The translations under genes and the position numbers were made by a program. The notes beneath the pieces are model-generated. The model searched no databases and had not been told where the DNA came from. It saw only the letters and a list, made by a program, of their open reading frames with translations. Shown here one piece after another: positions 1-7,930 of a stretch of 14,884 bases of DNA. The stretch spans positions 1 through 14,884 of the forward strand of contig QLUB01000036.1 in the NCBI GenBank assembly GCA_018725205.1. Direction: 5' to 3'. Source of the stretch: a candidate division NPL-UPA2 bacterium (lineage in GTDB: Bacteria > Bacillota > UBA994). Position 1 is the stretch's first letter. Each line of letters starts with the position of its first letter.

Positions 1-1104
1 CTAACCAACAAGTACGCTGAAGGATATCCTGGGAAACGCTATTACGGAGGCTGCCACGTCGTCGACTGTGCCGAAGACCTAGCCCGCAACCGCGCCTGCA
101 AGCTGTTTGGGGCGGAGCACGCTAATGTGCAGCCGCACTCCGGCGCGCAAGCGAATATGGCGGTGTACTTTGCCTGTTTGAACCCAGGCGACACTGTGCT
201 CGGCATGAACCTAGCGCACGGCGGGCACCTCACTCACGGCAGTCCCGTCAATTTCTCTGGTCTCCTCTATAAGTTTATCCCCTACGGGGTAGGTACAGAC
301 GGCTTTATTGACTATCACGAGGTAGAACAGCTGGCACTTACTCATCGCCCGAAGCTTTTGGTGGCGGGGGCTAGCGCTTACCCGCGCGTTATTGACTTTC
401 AGCGTCTGCGCGCGATAGCCGATGCCTGCGGCGCGCTGTTTATGGTAGACATGGCACATGTCGCAGGGCTTGTCGCGACCGGTCATCATCCCAGCCCAGT
501 GCCGTTTGCGCACTTCGTCACCACAACTACACATAAGACGCTGCGCGGCCCGCGCGGCGGCATGATCCTCTGTACCGCTGACTGGGCGAAGGCGATCGAT
601 AAGGCTGTTTTCCCCGGTATGCAAGGCGGACCCCTGATGCACATCATCGCGGCCAAGGCCGTATCTTTTCTCGAGGCGCTACAGCCCGAGTTTCATGGCT
701 ACCAAGACCGGGTAGTAAAAAACGCTGCCGCTCTCGCTGACGCACTAAAGAACCGTGGGTTTAAGCTGGTCTCTGACGGCACAGACAATCACCTGCTCTT
801 AGTCGACCTGCGCAGCAAGGGGTTAACCGGCAAGAAGGCGGAGAAGGTGCTTGACTCCGTCGGCATAACCGTCAACAAGAACACCATCCCCTTTGACCCC
901 GAAGGCCCGTTTACCACTAGCGGCATCCGCATCGGCACTCCGGCTATGACCACCCGCGGGATGGACGAAGCGGCCATGCAAAGAATCGCGGATTTAATCG
1001 CGGATGTCCTAGAGAGTCCTGCTGATGACGCCGTTCATGCTGAAGTCCGGGTCGGTGTGGCCGCGCTGTGTGGGCGCTTTCCGCTGTATAAGAGCGCCGA
1101 ATAG
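1..1104 (+). CDS. glyA: Serine hydroxymethyltransferase (5' end outside window)
   Basis: PLP enzyme of the cytoplasm that interconverts serine plus tetrahydrofolate with glycine plus methylene-tetrahydrofolate, the main one-carbon source for thymidylate and purine synthesis. The frame is open from base 1 and begins LTNKYAEGYPGKRYYGG, which in E. coli GlyA starts at residue 51, so about 50 N-terminal residues are missing. The PLP-lysine motif TTTTHKTLRGPRGG is present; its lysine is codon 179 of the window (535-537), which equals Lys229 of E. coli GlyA with no indels in between. DMAHVAGLVA and PGMQGGPLMH are also conserved. An internal ATG at 127 is not the start. The gene ends in TAG, and upp begins 11 bases later, so the two are probably co-transcribed. 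The family assignment is certain. Confidence 0.97.
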   Translation, partial: LTNKYAEGYPGKRYYGGCHVVDCAEDLARNRACKLFGAEHANVQPHSGAQANMAVYFACLNPGDTVLGMNLAHGGHLTHGSPVNFSGLLYKFIPYGVGTDGFIDYHEVEQLALTHRPKLLVAGASAYPRVIDFQRLRAIADACGALFMVDMAHVAGLVATGHHPSPVPFAHFVTTTTHKTLRGPRGGMILCTADWAKAIDKAVFPGMQGGPLMHIIAAKAVSFLEALQPEFHGYQDRVVKNAAALADALKNRGFKLVSDGTDNHLLLVDLRSKGLTGKKAEKVLDSVGITVNKNTIPFDPEGPFTTSGIRIGTPAMTTRGMDEAAMQRIADLIADVLESPADDAVHAEVRVGVAALCGRFPLYKSAE

Positions 1105-1115
1105 GGGGGATACGC

Positions 1116-1745
1116 TTGAACCGCGTGCACCTAGTGACGCATCCCATGATCCAGCACAAACTGACCTTTATCCGCGACAAGAACACCGGATCGAAAGAAT
1201 TCCGTGACTTGGTGGAAGAAGTAGCTATGTTTCTCGCTTACGAGGTAACACGCAATCTCCCCCTCGTCGACTGCGAAGTGGAAACCCCCGTGGCCATGGC
1301 CCAAGCTAAGGTTATAGCCGGCAAGAAGCTGGGGGTTATTCCTATTTTGCGCGCCGGGCTTGGGATGGTAAACGGCATGTTACGCCTTATCCCGGCTGCC
1401 AAAGTGGGGCATATCGGCATCTATCGCGATCCAGACACGCTCTTACCCGTGGAGTATTACGTAAAACTGCCAAGTGACGTAGCGGAACGCGAATTAATCG
1501 TGGTTGACCCAATGTTAGCGACAGGCGGTTCGGCTGTGGCCGCAATTAACTTCCTTAAGCAGCGGGGCGCCCAGTCCATTAAGTTCGTGTGCCTTATTGC
1601 CGCACCTCTGGGCATCGATAAGGTGCACCGCCACCACCCCGAGGTCGACATCTTCACCGCTGCAGTGGATTCGCACCTTAACGAGCACGCCTACATAGTC
1701 CCGGGTCTCGGTGACGCCGGCGACCGACTATTTGGTACAAAATGA
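1116..1745 (+). CDS. upp: Uracil phosphoribosyltransferase
   Basis: Converts uracil and PRPP to UMP (pyrimidine salvage, cytoplasm). The 209-residue product has the usual family length. It begins with the typical HPMIQHKLTFIRDKNTGSKEFR block, has the PRPP-binding loop VDPMLATGGSA at residues about 130-140, and ends with the uracil-binding GLGDAGDRLFGTK tail. The start is a TTG at 1116, preceded by a GGGGGGA run (1104-1110) five bases upstream; no ATG fits the family N-terminus better. Its stop overlaps the next start (ATGA, 1742-1745), so translation with the dCMP deaminase is likely coupled. Position between glyA and the epimerase/ATPase genes is the normal Bacillota arrangement. Confidence 0.97.
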   Translation: MNRVHLVTHPMIQHKLTFIRDKNTGSKEFRDLVEEVAMFLAYEVTRNLPLVDCEVETPVAMAQAKVIAGKKLGVIPILRAGLGMVNGMLRLIPAAKVGHIGIYRDPDTLLPVEYYVKLPSDVAERELIVVDPMLATGGSAVAAINFLKQRGAQSIKFVCLIAAPLGIDKVHRHHPEVDIFTAAVDSHLNEHAYIVPGLGDAGDRLFGTK

Positions 1746-2182
1746 CTAGGCCGAGTTGGGACGAATACTTTATGGCCATCACCCGCACGGTGGCCGAGCG
1801 CAGCACATGCCTACGCCGCCGCGTCGGAGCGGTGGTTATCTTGGATAAGCGCATACTCACCACCGGCTACAACGGAGCGCCCACAGGGCTAGGGCATTGC
1901 CTGGACATAGGATGTCTGCGCGAGCAACAGAATGTCCCATCGGGCGAAAGACACGAGCTCTGCCGCGGTTTGCACGCCGAGCAGAACGCCATCATTCAGG
2001 CCGCTCTTTCAGGTGTGTCCATCAAAGGCGGTACGCTCTATACCACGCATTTTCCCTGCGTGCTCTGTGCCAAAATGCTGATTAACGCCGGTATCAAACG
2101 CATTGTGTTTTCCGAGGGGTATCCCGATCTGCTGAGCCGAGAACTCCTGACAGAAGCGGGCTTGATGGTCGAAAAGATTTAG
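1742..2182 (+). CDS. comEB: dCMP deaminase, ComEB-type zinc cytidine/deoxycytidylate deaminase
   Basis: Member of the zinc-dependent cytidine/deoxycytidylate deaminase family, probably deaminating dCMP to dUMP to feed thymidylate synthesis. At 146 residues it has the usual length. The zinc site is visible as HAEQNAI (His78 ligand, Glu80 general acid/base) and PCVLC (Cys106, Cys109). The N-terminal SWDEYFM...RSTCLRRRVGAVV and the CLREQQNVPSGERHELC segment are typical of the dCMP deaminase/ComE operon protein 2 branch, whose Cys/His-rich insert can bind a second zinc. It overlaps upp by 4 bases and is followed 17 bases later by wecB. With upp and glyA it forms a small nucleotide/one-carbon metabolism group. 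The name comEB reflects homology; a role in competence is not implied. Confidence 0.9.
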   Translation: MTRPSWDEYFMAITRTVAERSTCLRRRVGAVVILDKRILTTGYNGAPTGLGHCLDIGCLREQQNVPSGERHELCRGLHAEQNAIIQAALSGVSIKGGTLYTTHFPCVLCAKMLINAGIKRIVFSEGYPDLLSRELLTEAGLMVEKI

Positions 2183-2199
2183 CGAAGGGCGGCGGCAAA

Positions 2200-3351
2200 A
2201 TGGCCATCAAAGTCTTTACCGTGTTTGGTGTCCGGCCTGAGGCTATCAAGATGGCACCGGTTATTGCCGAACTTGCTCGACATAAAGAATTTAGTGTGTC
2301 CGTATGTGTCACCGGCCAGCACCGCGCCATGTTAGACCAAGTATTGCGCTTGTTCAATATCGAGCCCAAGTACGACCTGAACATTATGCGCGAGCGGCAG
2401 ACGCTACCTGAAACCTTTGCACGGGCTCTCACAGGGCTAGACGGAATATTTAGCACCGATCGCCCCGACATTGTGTTGGTGCATGGCGATACCTCCACAA
2501 CTTTTGCCGGCAGTTTAGCTGCCTTTTACAGCCAAGTTTCGATTGGGCATGTCGAGGCGGGCCTGCGTACTCACCACAAATATTTGCCCTTTCCCGAGGA
2601 AATAAACCGCAAGTTGACCGGGGCACTGGCGGACATACACTTCGCCCCGACGGAGACCGCCAAACGCAATCTGCTCAGGGAGGGCGTCAGCGACGCGAGC
2701 ATCTACGTCACCGGCAATACCGTTATTGACGCGTTGGCTACGACTGTGCGGCCGGACTACGAGTACCATGAATTTACCCTTAGGCAGGTGGTAGCCGAGA
2801 CTCAGGGCAGGATGCTGCTAGTAGAGGTGCACCGGCGGGAAAATTGGGGCGAGCCCATGCACGAGATGTGCCTAGCGCTGCTTGATATACTGACTGCGTT
2901 TCCTGACTGCCATATCGTTTTCCCCGTACACCTTAACCCCGCTGTGCGCGAGGTTGTAACCCCACACCTTGCGGGGCACTCCCGCATTACTTTGCTTGAC
3001 CCGCTTGACACCGACGACTTTCACAACCTGATGGCGCGGTCCCACCTCATCCTTACTGATTCCGGCGGTCTGCAGGAAGAGGCCCCCTCGCTGGGTGTGC
3101 CGGTGCTCGTATTGCGCAACAACACCGAACGACCCGAGGCGGTAGAGGCCGGCACAGTGCGCGTGGTTGGGACGTCGCGCGCGGGAATTGTAGCTCATGC
3201 GCGCGAGCTCCTCGGGGATAATGCGGCTTACCAGGCAATGAGTAAGGCCGTTAATCCCTATGGCGACGGGAAGGCATCCGGCCGCATCGCCAAAGCACTG
3301 CTGCACTTCTTTGGGCACACGACAGAACGGCCATGGGAGTGGACGTACTGA
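2200..3351 (+). CDS. wecB: UDP-N-acetylglucosamine 2-epimerase (non-hydrolysing)
   Basis: Interconverts UDP-GlcNAc and UDP-ManNAc, the precursor of ManNAc-containing wall teichoic acid linkage units or other surface glycans. The 383-residue product has the family length and motifs in order: VFGVRPEAIKMAPVI at the N-terminus, VTGQHR (38-42), VHGDTSTT with Asp97, GHVEAGLRT with Glu119, PFPEEINR with Glu133, HRRENWGEP with His211, SGGLQEEAP, and TERPEAVEAGT. These Asp, Glu and His residues correspond to the catalytic set described for E. coli and Bacillus epimerases. The ATG start is preceded by an AAGGG-type site. Also called mnaA. In many Clostridia this gene directly precedes the ATP synthase operon, as here. 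Confidence 0.95.
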   Translation: MAIKVFTVFGVRPEAIKMAPVIAELARHKEFSVSVCVTGQHRAMLDQVLRLFNIEPKYDLNIMRERQTLPETFARALTGLDGIFSTDRPDIVLVHGDTSTTFAGSLAAFYSQVSIGHVEAGLRTHHKYLPFPEEINRKLTGALADIHFAPTETAKRNLLREGVSDASIYVTGNTVIDALATTVRPDYEYHEFTLRQVVAETQGRMLLVEVHRRENWGEPMHEMCLALLDILTAFPDCHIVFPVHLNPAVREVVTPHLAGHSRITLLDPLDTDDFHNLMARSHLILTDSGGLQEEAPSLGVPVLVLRNNTERPEAVEAGTVRVVGTSRAGIVAHARELLGDNAAYQAMSKAVNPYGDGKASGRIAKALLHFFGHTTERPWEWTY

Positions 3352-3381
3352 TACACTATATCAAGAAGCGAAGCCATGTTG

Positions 3382-3410
3382 TTGCCTGTGGCATGAAGAA
3401 TGTGTAGTAT
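3382..3410 (+). promoter_or_regulatory. Candidate sigma-A promoter for the V-ATPase operon
   Basis: In the 112-base gap between wecB and ntpF, TTGCCT (3382-3387) and TAGTAT (3405-3410) are separated by 17 bases, a fair match to a housekeeping -35/-10 pair. An overlapping TATAGT (3408-3413) is an alternative -10. Transcription would start near 3417 and give a leader of about 45 bases. No terminator is visible after wecB, so read-through from upstream may add to expression. This is a pattern match only. Confidence 0.4.
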
Positions 3411-3421
3411 AGTGGGGGCAA

Positions 3422-3447
3422 CAGAACCGGCGGCACAACCCGTTCTG
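3422..3447 (+). promoter_or_regulatory. Leader hairpin before ntpF
   Basis: CAGAAC (3422-3427) pairs perfectly with GTTCTG (3442-3447); two further G-C pairs can form inside after one mismatch, leaving an 8-base loop. It lies between the candidate promoter and the Shine-Dalgarno site, which begins at the next base. It has no T-tract, so it is unlikely to be a terminator. It could affect RNA stability or ribosome access to the first gene. A role is inferred, not shown. Confidence 0.3.
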
Positions 3448-3459
3448 AAGGAAGGTGAT
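3448..3459 (+). promoter_or_regulatory. Ribosome binding site that sets the ntpF start at 3464
   Basis: AAGGAAGGTGAT differs by one extra A from the full complement of the 16S rRNA 3' tail. The GTG at 3455 and ATG at 3458 lie inside or too close to it, while the ATG at 3464 is at normal spacing, so 3464 is the preferred start. Confidence 0.6.
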
Positions 3460-3463
3460 GTGG

Positions 3464-3787
3464 ATGCAGGATGTTTTGCAGAAGATTAAGGCGACGGAAA
3501 CTCAGGCCGAGCAGATGGTGCAGGCAGCCAAAGCGGACGTAGCTAGGCGGCTAGAGAAAGCCGAGCTTGAGTCCAAGGCATGGTTGCAGAGTGAGGTAAG
3601 CCTAGCTCAGCACAAAGCAGAGCTCATAATCGAGCAGGGGACGGCAAGCGCAGAGGCCAAAGCTCACGAAGTCGCGCTGCGGTCAGACGCCGAGTGTACT
3701 AGAATGCGACAACAAGCAAGCGCGCGGCTTAATGCTGCGGTAAAGCTGATACGAGAGAGGGTAATGACGCGCGATGGCCGTAGCTAG
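3464..3787 (+). CDS. ntpF: V-type ATPase peripheral-stalk subunit G/H
   Basis: Small (107 residues from ATG 3464) charged, Ala/Glu/Lys-rich, almost entirely helical protein without membrane segments, consistent with the coiled-coil G/H subunit that pairs with subunit E to form the peripheral stalk (stator) of V/A-type ATPases. No catalytic motif is expected in this family, and sequence conservation is low, so the call rests on the heptad-like helix, size, and position as first gene of an operon whose order equals E. hirae ntpFIKECGABD. Its stop codon overlaps the start of the ntpI gene by 14 bases. Upstream in-frame starts at 3455 and 3458 were passed over because they overlap the ribosome binding site. 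Confidence 0.8.
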   Translation: MQDVLQKIKATETQAEQMVQAAKADVARRLEKAELESKAWLQSEVSLAQHKAELIIEQGTASAEAKAHEVALRSDAECTRMRQQASARLNAAVKLIRERVMTRDGRS

Positions 3788-5747
3788 AATGCGAAAAGTG
3801 CATATCATCGCCCACTTGTCCCGTAAGGCGGAGCTTGTGGCGACATTGCAGGAATGGTCTGTGCTAGAGCTGGCTGTGGCTCCGCAAAAGGAGCGTCACC
3901 AGAAGTCGCAGACTAGTGCTACCGTAGTTTCCGCAAGCGAATATGAGGCCTTGCAGGCAGAAATCGGCCGCTCTCTAGTCTATCTTAGGCGGTTTGACGA
4001 CTACAAAGAGGGCTTAATTGACAGCTTTATGGGCCTTAAAGCTGGCGTTTCCCCCGAGCTAGACGAACAAATCCGCGCCGGTTTTGATGGGCGTGCCGCA
4101 GTCCGGCAAACGCGCGAGTACGACAAACGGCTGACGGAGATTGCGTCCGAACGACGCCAACTGCAGGCAGAACAAAGCGCTCTCTTTTCTTGGTCTAGCC
4201 TTAGCGTAAGGCTTAAGGCAGAGCTTCGCGGCACTGTAAACATAAGTTTTGGCACGGTAGCACAAAAGGATATGAATGCTTTCCTGCAGCGCTTAGATAC
4301 CCAGTGCCAAGGACTTTTCCACCTCGAGCAAGTGAAGGTTGCCGGCAATAAGGTAAACGTAGCCGTAGTTTACCATGTCTCTGTGTCTCCGGCAGTAATC
4401 AAGGAAGCCATTTTTACGCCGGCTGCGTTTAGCACAGGCGAAGCGACGCCTGCGGAGGCGTTGTCAGCCGTGCTCTTTAAGCTCCAAGCGCTCGATGTCG
4501 AGACACAGGCCATCACTGCGGCGAGTGTTCTCCTTGTACGGGATAAACTTAAGCTGCAAGTGCTGTACGACCATTATGGGTCGCTACTGCAGCGCGAACG
4601 CGCGGAGTCAGGCACGCAGGATACGCGGCAGACTTTTTGGCTTGAAGGATGGACGGATGCCGATACCGAGGCGCGCCTTACCGAGCTCTTGGCGCAGCGG
4701 TTCCCCGAAGTCTACGTTCGCTTCGACGATCCGCAGCCTAACGAGAAACCTCCCATTAAACTCAAGAACGCGCAGTTAGCTAGGCCCTTTGAGTTAGTAA
4801 CAAACATGTATGGCTGGCCGATGTACACCGAGGTTGACCCCACCCTGGCGTTAGCCCCTTTCTTTGGGCTCTTCTTTGCTCTCGCGCTTGGGGATGCCGG
4901 TTACGGTTTGATGGTCTTGGCCGCCTGCTGGTGGTTTATTCGCAAGTACAAGCCGGACGCGGTTTCAAGCAAATTCTTTCACCTGTTTATCATTTCCGGG
5001 CTCATCTCTGTGGTAGTCGGCTTCGCTGTTAATGGTTTCTTCGGCAACTTGCTGGATTACGTGCCGATTGAGGCCGTACAGCAGGTCAGGCGTAGCCTCG
5101 TCGTGATTGACCCCATGACCAATCCCATGGGGATGATGGTGTTCTCGATCGCTCTAGGTGTCGTGCATATCCTGCTCGGCATATGCCTAAAGGCCTACAT
5201 GACCTGGAAGAGCGGGGACAAGCTAGGTGCTCTTTTAGATCAAGGTTCATGGTTGTTTCTGCTAAGTTCTCTAGTCTTGCTTGCCGTGACAAGTTCAGTG
5301 CCGGGGCTTAGCTCCTATGCCGGTTTGACGCAGTACGCATCGATGCTCGGGGCCGTACTCGTGGTCATCACACAGGGGAGAAGCGCGAAGGGAATTCTAG
5401 GCAAGTTCGGGCTTGGGCTCTATGCGCTATACGGGGGCGTAGGCTACTTTAGTGACGCTTTATCCTATACGCGTTTAATGGCGCTGGGAATGGCGAGCGC
5501 GGTAATTGCCATGGTCATCAACACCATAGCCATGATGATGACGCCCATTCCCGTGGTGGGGTGGATAGGAGCTTTGCTGTTGTTAATCGGCGGGCATCTC
5601 TTTAACCTGTTACTTTCTGGCCTCGGGTGTTTCGTTCATTCCGCTCGCCTACAATTTGTCGAGTTCTTCACTAAGTTTTTTGAGGGTGGCGGCGTTCCGT
5701 TTAAGCCCTTCCGACGTGAATCGAAATTTACCGTAATACGTGGGTAG
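3774..5747 (+). CDS. ntpI: V-type ATPase membrane subunit I (a-type stator)
   Basis: Stator subunit that forms the two ion half-channels against the K ring. The 657-residue protein has the family size and two-part layout: a soluble, partly coiled-coil N-terminal half (about 1-340) that contacts the peripheral stalks, and a C-terminal half with about seven to eight hydrophobic helices starting near DPTLALAPFFGLFFALALGD. The essential arginine motif is LSYTRLMALG, with Arg567 facing the rotor glutamate; a second conserved arginine, Arg625, is in HSARLQFVEFF. The ending GGGVPFKPF is also typical. ATG 3774 gives the family-like MAVARM N-terminus; ATG 3789 is an alternative. A GAGGG site lies 12 bases upstream, which is long, so translation is probably coupled to ntpF by the 14-base overlap. 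Confidence 0.95.
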   Translation: MAVARMRKVHIIAHLSRKAELVATLQEWSVLELAVAPQKERHQKSQTSATVVSASEYEALQAEIGRSLVYLRRFDDYKEGLIDSFMGLKAGVSPELDEQIRAGFDGRAAVRQTREYDKRLTEIASERRQLQAEQSALFSWSSLSVRLKAELRGTVNISFGTVAQKDMNAFLQRLDTQCQGLFHLEQVKVAGNKVNVAVVYHVSVSPAVIKEAIFTPAAFSTGEATPAEALSAVLFKLQALDVETQAITAASVLLVRDKLKLQVLYDHYGSLLQRERAESGTQDTRQTFWLEGWTDADTEARLTELLAQRFPEVYVRFDDPQPNEKPPIKLKNAQLARPFELVTNMYGWPMYTEVDPTLALAPFFGLFFALALGDAGYGLMVLAACWWFIRKYKPDAVSSKFFHLFIISGLISVVVGFAVNGFFGNLLDYVPIEAVQQVRRSLVVIDPMTNPMGMMVFSIALGVVHILLGICLKAYMTWKSGDKLGALLDQGSWLFLLSSLVLLAVTSSVPGLSSYAGLTQYASMLGAVLVVITQGRSAKGILGKFGLGLYALYGGVGYFSDALSYTRLMALGMASAVIAMVINTIAMMMTPIPVVGWIGALLLLIGGHLFNLLLSGLGCFVHSARLQFVEFFTKFFEGGGVPFKPFRRESKFTVIRG

Positions 5748-5767
5748 ACTTAACAACACTAGATAAT

Positions 5768-5772
5768 GGAGG
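5768..5772 (+). promoter_or_regulatory. Ribosome binding site that sets the ntpK start at 5782
   Basis: GGAGG abuts the ATG at 5773 with no spacer, which rules that codon out in practice, and is nine bases before the ATG at 5782. The shorter start also gives the family-like N-terminus. Confidence 0.65.
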
Positions 5773-5781
5773 ATGAAAATA

Positions 5782-6258
5782 ATGGAATGGTTAGGCATCA
5801 ATGCCGGTCTAGGACTGGCAATTCTCGGGGCAGCACTGGCAGTTTTTCTTGGGGGTACGGGGTCTAGCATCGGCGTAGGTATAGCCGGGCAGACTTCGGC
5901 AGGGATTATGTCCGAAGACCCAGAGAAATTTGGTAAACTCTTGCTCTTGCAAGCACTGCCGGGTACGCAGGGGGTTTACGGGCTGCTGATTGGCTTTTGG
6001 ATACTCATTAGATTGACAGGCGTAGAAGTAGTGACCGTCGACCAAGGGTGGCAATTGCTGTTTGCCTGCCTCCCAGCTGCCGTTAACGGGCTGATGAGTG
6101 GAATATGGCAAGGGAAAGTGTCTGCTGCAGCCATGAACATCATCGTTAAGCATCCTGATGCCTCCGGCAAGGCGCTGATCCTGCCTGCTATGGTAGAGAC
6201 TTACGCCATCTTTGGCCTTCTCGCCAGCCTGCTTTTGATCAACAGAGTTGTTTTCTAA
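5782..6258 (+). CDS. ntpK: V-type ATPase rotor-ring subunit K (proteolipid, 4 TM, predicted Na+ type)
   Basis: Forms the membrane rotor ring that carries ions past subunit I. The 158-residue product is the duplicated four-helix hairpin form (about 16 kDa), not the two-helix F-type c subunit. Helices lie at about residues 8-30, 52-77, 89-118 and 131-154. Only the second half has the ion-binding carboxylate, Glu139 in MVETYAIFG; the first half has Gln63 at the matching site in LPGTQGVYG. The residues that bind Na+ in E. hirae NtpK (Leu61, Thr64, Gln65, Gln110, Glu139) align with Leu59, Thr62, Gln63, Gln110 and Glu139 here. I therefore predict Na+ coupling; this is inferred from ligand conservation. 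ATG 5773 would add three residues but has no room for its ribosome site. Confidence 0.95.
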   Translation: MEWLGINAGLGLAILGAALAVFLGGTGSSIGVGIAGQTSAGIMSEDPEKFGKLLLLQALPGTQGVYGLLIGFWILIRLTGVEVVTVDQGWQLLFACLPAAVNGLMSGIWQGKVSAAAMNIIVKHPDASGKALILPAMVETYAIFGLLASLLLINRVVF

Positions 6259-6284
6259 GCAGCGCTCGATAAGGAGTTGATCGT

Positions 6285-6881
6285 GTGTCCATAGAGAAGA
6301 TACTTGCTAAGATTCTTGGCGATGCAGAAAAACAAGTGCAAGCAATTCATGCCGCAGGCTACGCCAAAGAAGAAGCTAGATTGGCTGAGGCCAAGCAGCA
6401 GGCCGCCGCGCAAGGAGAGGGCATTATTACCGGTGCCCAGGCGCGCGTGGCCGAAGAAGAAGCGCGCCTGCTAACTGCGGCTAGACTTGACGCGAGAAAG
6501 AAGCTGCTTGCGGTTAAGCAGTCCGTGATGGAAGAAGCTTTTGCCAAAGCTTTGGCCGCACTGCGCGCGTTGCCTGTTAACGAGCAAAGACAGCTGCTTA
6601 AGGCAATGATACTAAGCGCCGTTGAGACAGGCGAAGAGAAAGTAGCATGCGCTCAGGAGGACAGCCAGGTCTTTCAGCCGGCCTTTATAGAGGAGGTTAA
6701 CGCCGCGTTAACAGCTAGGAGCGGACGGGGGCAACTGACACTCTCCGCAGATTACCTCCCGACGGGCGGCGGCTTTTACCTGTTAGGGGAGAGCCTTGAA
6801 ATCAACGTCACTTATCCAATTTTGCTCAAGTCTGCGCGGGAGCAGCTCGAACCGGAAGTGGCAGCGGTGCTGTTTAGTTAG
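6285..6881 (+). CDS. ntpE: V-type ATPase peripheral-stalk subunit E
   Basis: Soluble stator protein that pairs with the G/H subunit and binds the top of the catalytic head. The product has 198 residues, the usual size. It has an Ala/Glu/Lys-rich coiled-coil N-terminal part (about 1-100, with runs such as EEARLAEAKQQAAAQ and RVAEEEARLLTAARLDARKK) and a more globular C-terminal part (about 105-198). The start is GTG 6285 (MSIEKILAKIL), eight bases after AAGGAG (6271-6276). It sits between the K and C genes as in E. hirae. There is no enzymatic motif; the assignment rests on architecture and operon position. Confidence 0.9.
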   Translation: MSIEKILAKILGDAEKQVQAIHAAGYAKEEARLAEAKQQAAAQGEGIITGAQARVAEEEARLLTAARLDARKKLLAVKQSVMEEAFAKALAALRALPVNEQRQLLKAMILSAVETGEEKVACAQEDSQVFQPAFIEEVNAALTARSGRGQLTLSADYLPTGGGFYLLGESLEINVTYPILLKSAREQLEPEVAAVLFS

Positions 6882-6905
6882 TATTCACTACTTAGGTGCC
6901 CCGTG

Positions 6906-6911
6906 AAGGAG
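6906..6911 (+). promoter_or_regulatory. Ribosome binding site that sets the ntpC start at TTG 6920
   Basis: AAGGAG is eight bases before an in-frame TTG at 6920. Longer in-frame starts at GTG 6896 and GTG 6911 lie upstream of, or overlap, this site and add residues unlike the family. Confidence 0.6.
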
Positions 6912-6919
6912 TGAAGAAT

Positions 6920-7930
6920 TTGTCCATTTCACATGACTCTCGCTACGCCTATGCTGTTGGCCGCATTAGAGTCCTTGAGACTAGACTGCTGGACATGGCG
7001 AAACTCGGTCGCATGGTTGAGGCAAATGGCGCCGATGAGGCGCTGCGCATTTTAGGCGAGACCGAGTACGCTGACTTAGTGGCACGCGCGGCAGGACCGC
7101 AAGACTACGCGGCGGTCACAGCAGGGGAAATCACACGGGTCTACAGCCTGATGAAGAAGCTCTTGCCCGATGAGGCGCTGGTAGACCTCTTTCTAATTAA
7201 GTACGACATCCACAACATGAAGGTAGCGCTAAAGGCCCAGTTCCAAGGGCAGAATTTCGAGCACTTGTTCATAGATGCGGGCCTAGTACCGGCAAAACTG
7301 ATGCCCTATGTTTGTCAGCAAGAAAAACTTCAAGGCGTTCCGCCGGAGTACTACGCGTTTGCTAGTGCTGCGGCTCTCGCCTACGAAGAAAGCAAAGACC
7401 CTAAGGTCATCGACTTAGTGCTTGACCGCATGCAGTACTCCCACACCCGAGCGATGGCAGAAAAGCACGGCTACGCTTTCTTAGCCCGGCTTCTCGCCAG
7501 TCAGGCAGATCTCGCTAACATCCGGAGCCTCGTGCGCACTAAGCGTTTAGGACGCGGCCGGGATTATCTTGCGGGAAACCTTCTCACCGGGGGAACTATA
7601 CCGCAAGCTGTGTTTCTCGAAGCGGTAACTGAAGAGTGGACCGCGATAATCGCGCGTTTTAGTTCTTCACCTTACCGGGCAGTCGTCGAGCAGGGTGTTA
7701 ATGCTCTACTTGAGTCGCGCGGTTTGACCATGCTCGAAAAGCTAAGCGACGGATTTTTGGCCGAGCTTTCGCGCACAGTGCGGTTCCAGGCCTTCGGCCC
7801 TGAACCTGTGATTAACTATATACTGGCTAAGGAAAATGAAGTTAGAAACATCCGCATTATCATGTTGGGCAAGCAGAGCGGTGTGCCCAACGAGGAAATT
7901 CGCGAAAGGCTGCGTGAAGGGTATGCATAA
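6920..7930 (+). CDS. ntpC: V-type ATPase subunit C (d-type rotor adaptor)
   Basis: Cone-shaped soluble protein that links the central shaft (D/F) to the K ring. From TTG 6920 it has 336 residues, the normal family size, starting MSISHDSRYAYAVGRIRVLETRLLD. Family features include the N-terminal Y-A-V-GRIRVLE segment, the KYDIHNMKVALKAQF helix, and the C-terminal PEPVINYILAKENEVRNIRIIMLGKQ block, which is the most conserved part of archaeal/bacterial V-type subunit C. The protein is mainly helical with no membrane segment. It overlaps the next gene by 8 bases. The weak TTG start would fit a subunit needed once per complex. Confidence 0.93.
   Translation: MSISHDSRYAYAVGRIRVLETRLLDMAKLGRMVEANGADEALRILGETEYADLVARAAGPQDYAAVTAGEITRVYSLMKKLLPDEALVDLFLIKYDIHNMKVALKAQFQGQNFEHLFIDAGLVPAKLMPYVCQQEKLQGVPPEYYAFASAAALAYEESKDPKVIDLVLDRMQYSHTRAMAEKHGYAFLARLLASQADLANIRSLVRTKRLGRGRDYLAGNLLTGGTIPQAVFLEAVTEEWTAIIARFSSSPYRAVVEQGVNALLESRGLTMLEKLSDGFLAELSRTVRFQAFGPEPVINYILAKENEVRNIRIIMLGKQSGVPNEEIRERLREGYA

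Noticed and set aside
211..642. Long antisense reading frames opposite glyA, wecB (2872-3318) and ntpA/ntpB (9837-10361)
   Set aside because: They overlap clearly conserved genes, have no recognisable domains or ribosome sites, and are the usual by-product of GC-rich codon use.
3352..3463. Na+ riboswitch or other riboswitch upstream of the ATPase operon
   Set aside because: The leader after the candidate promoter is only about 45 bases and holds a single small stem, too little for a known riboswitch fold.
7836..7922. Longer N-terminus for V-ATPase subunit F
   Set aside because: It lies wholly within ntpC and has low-complexity Cys/Arg-rich sequence; the family N-terminus begins at ATG 7923.
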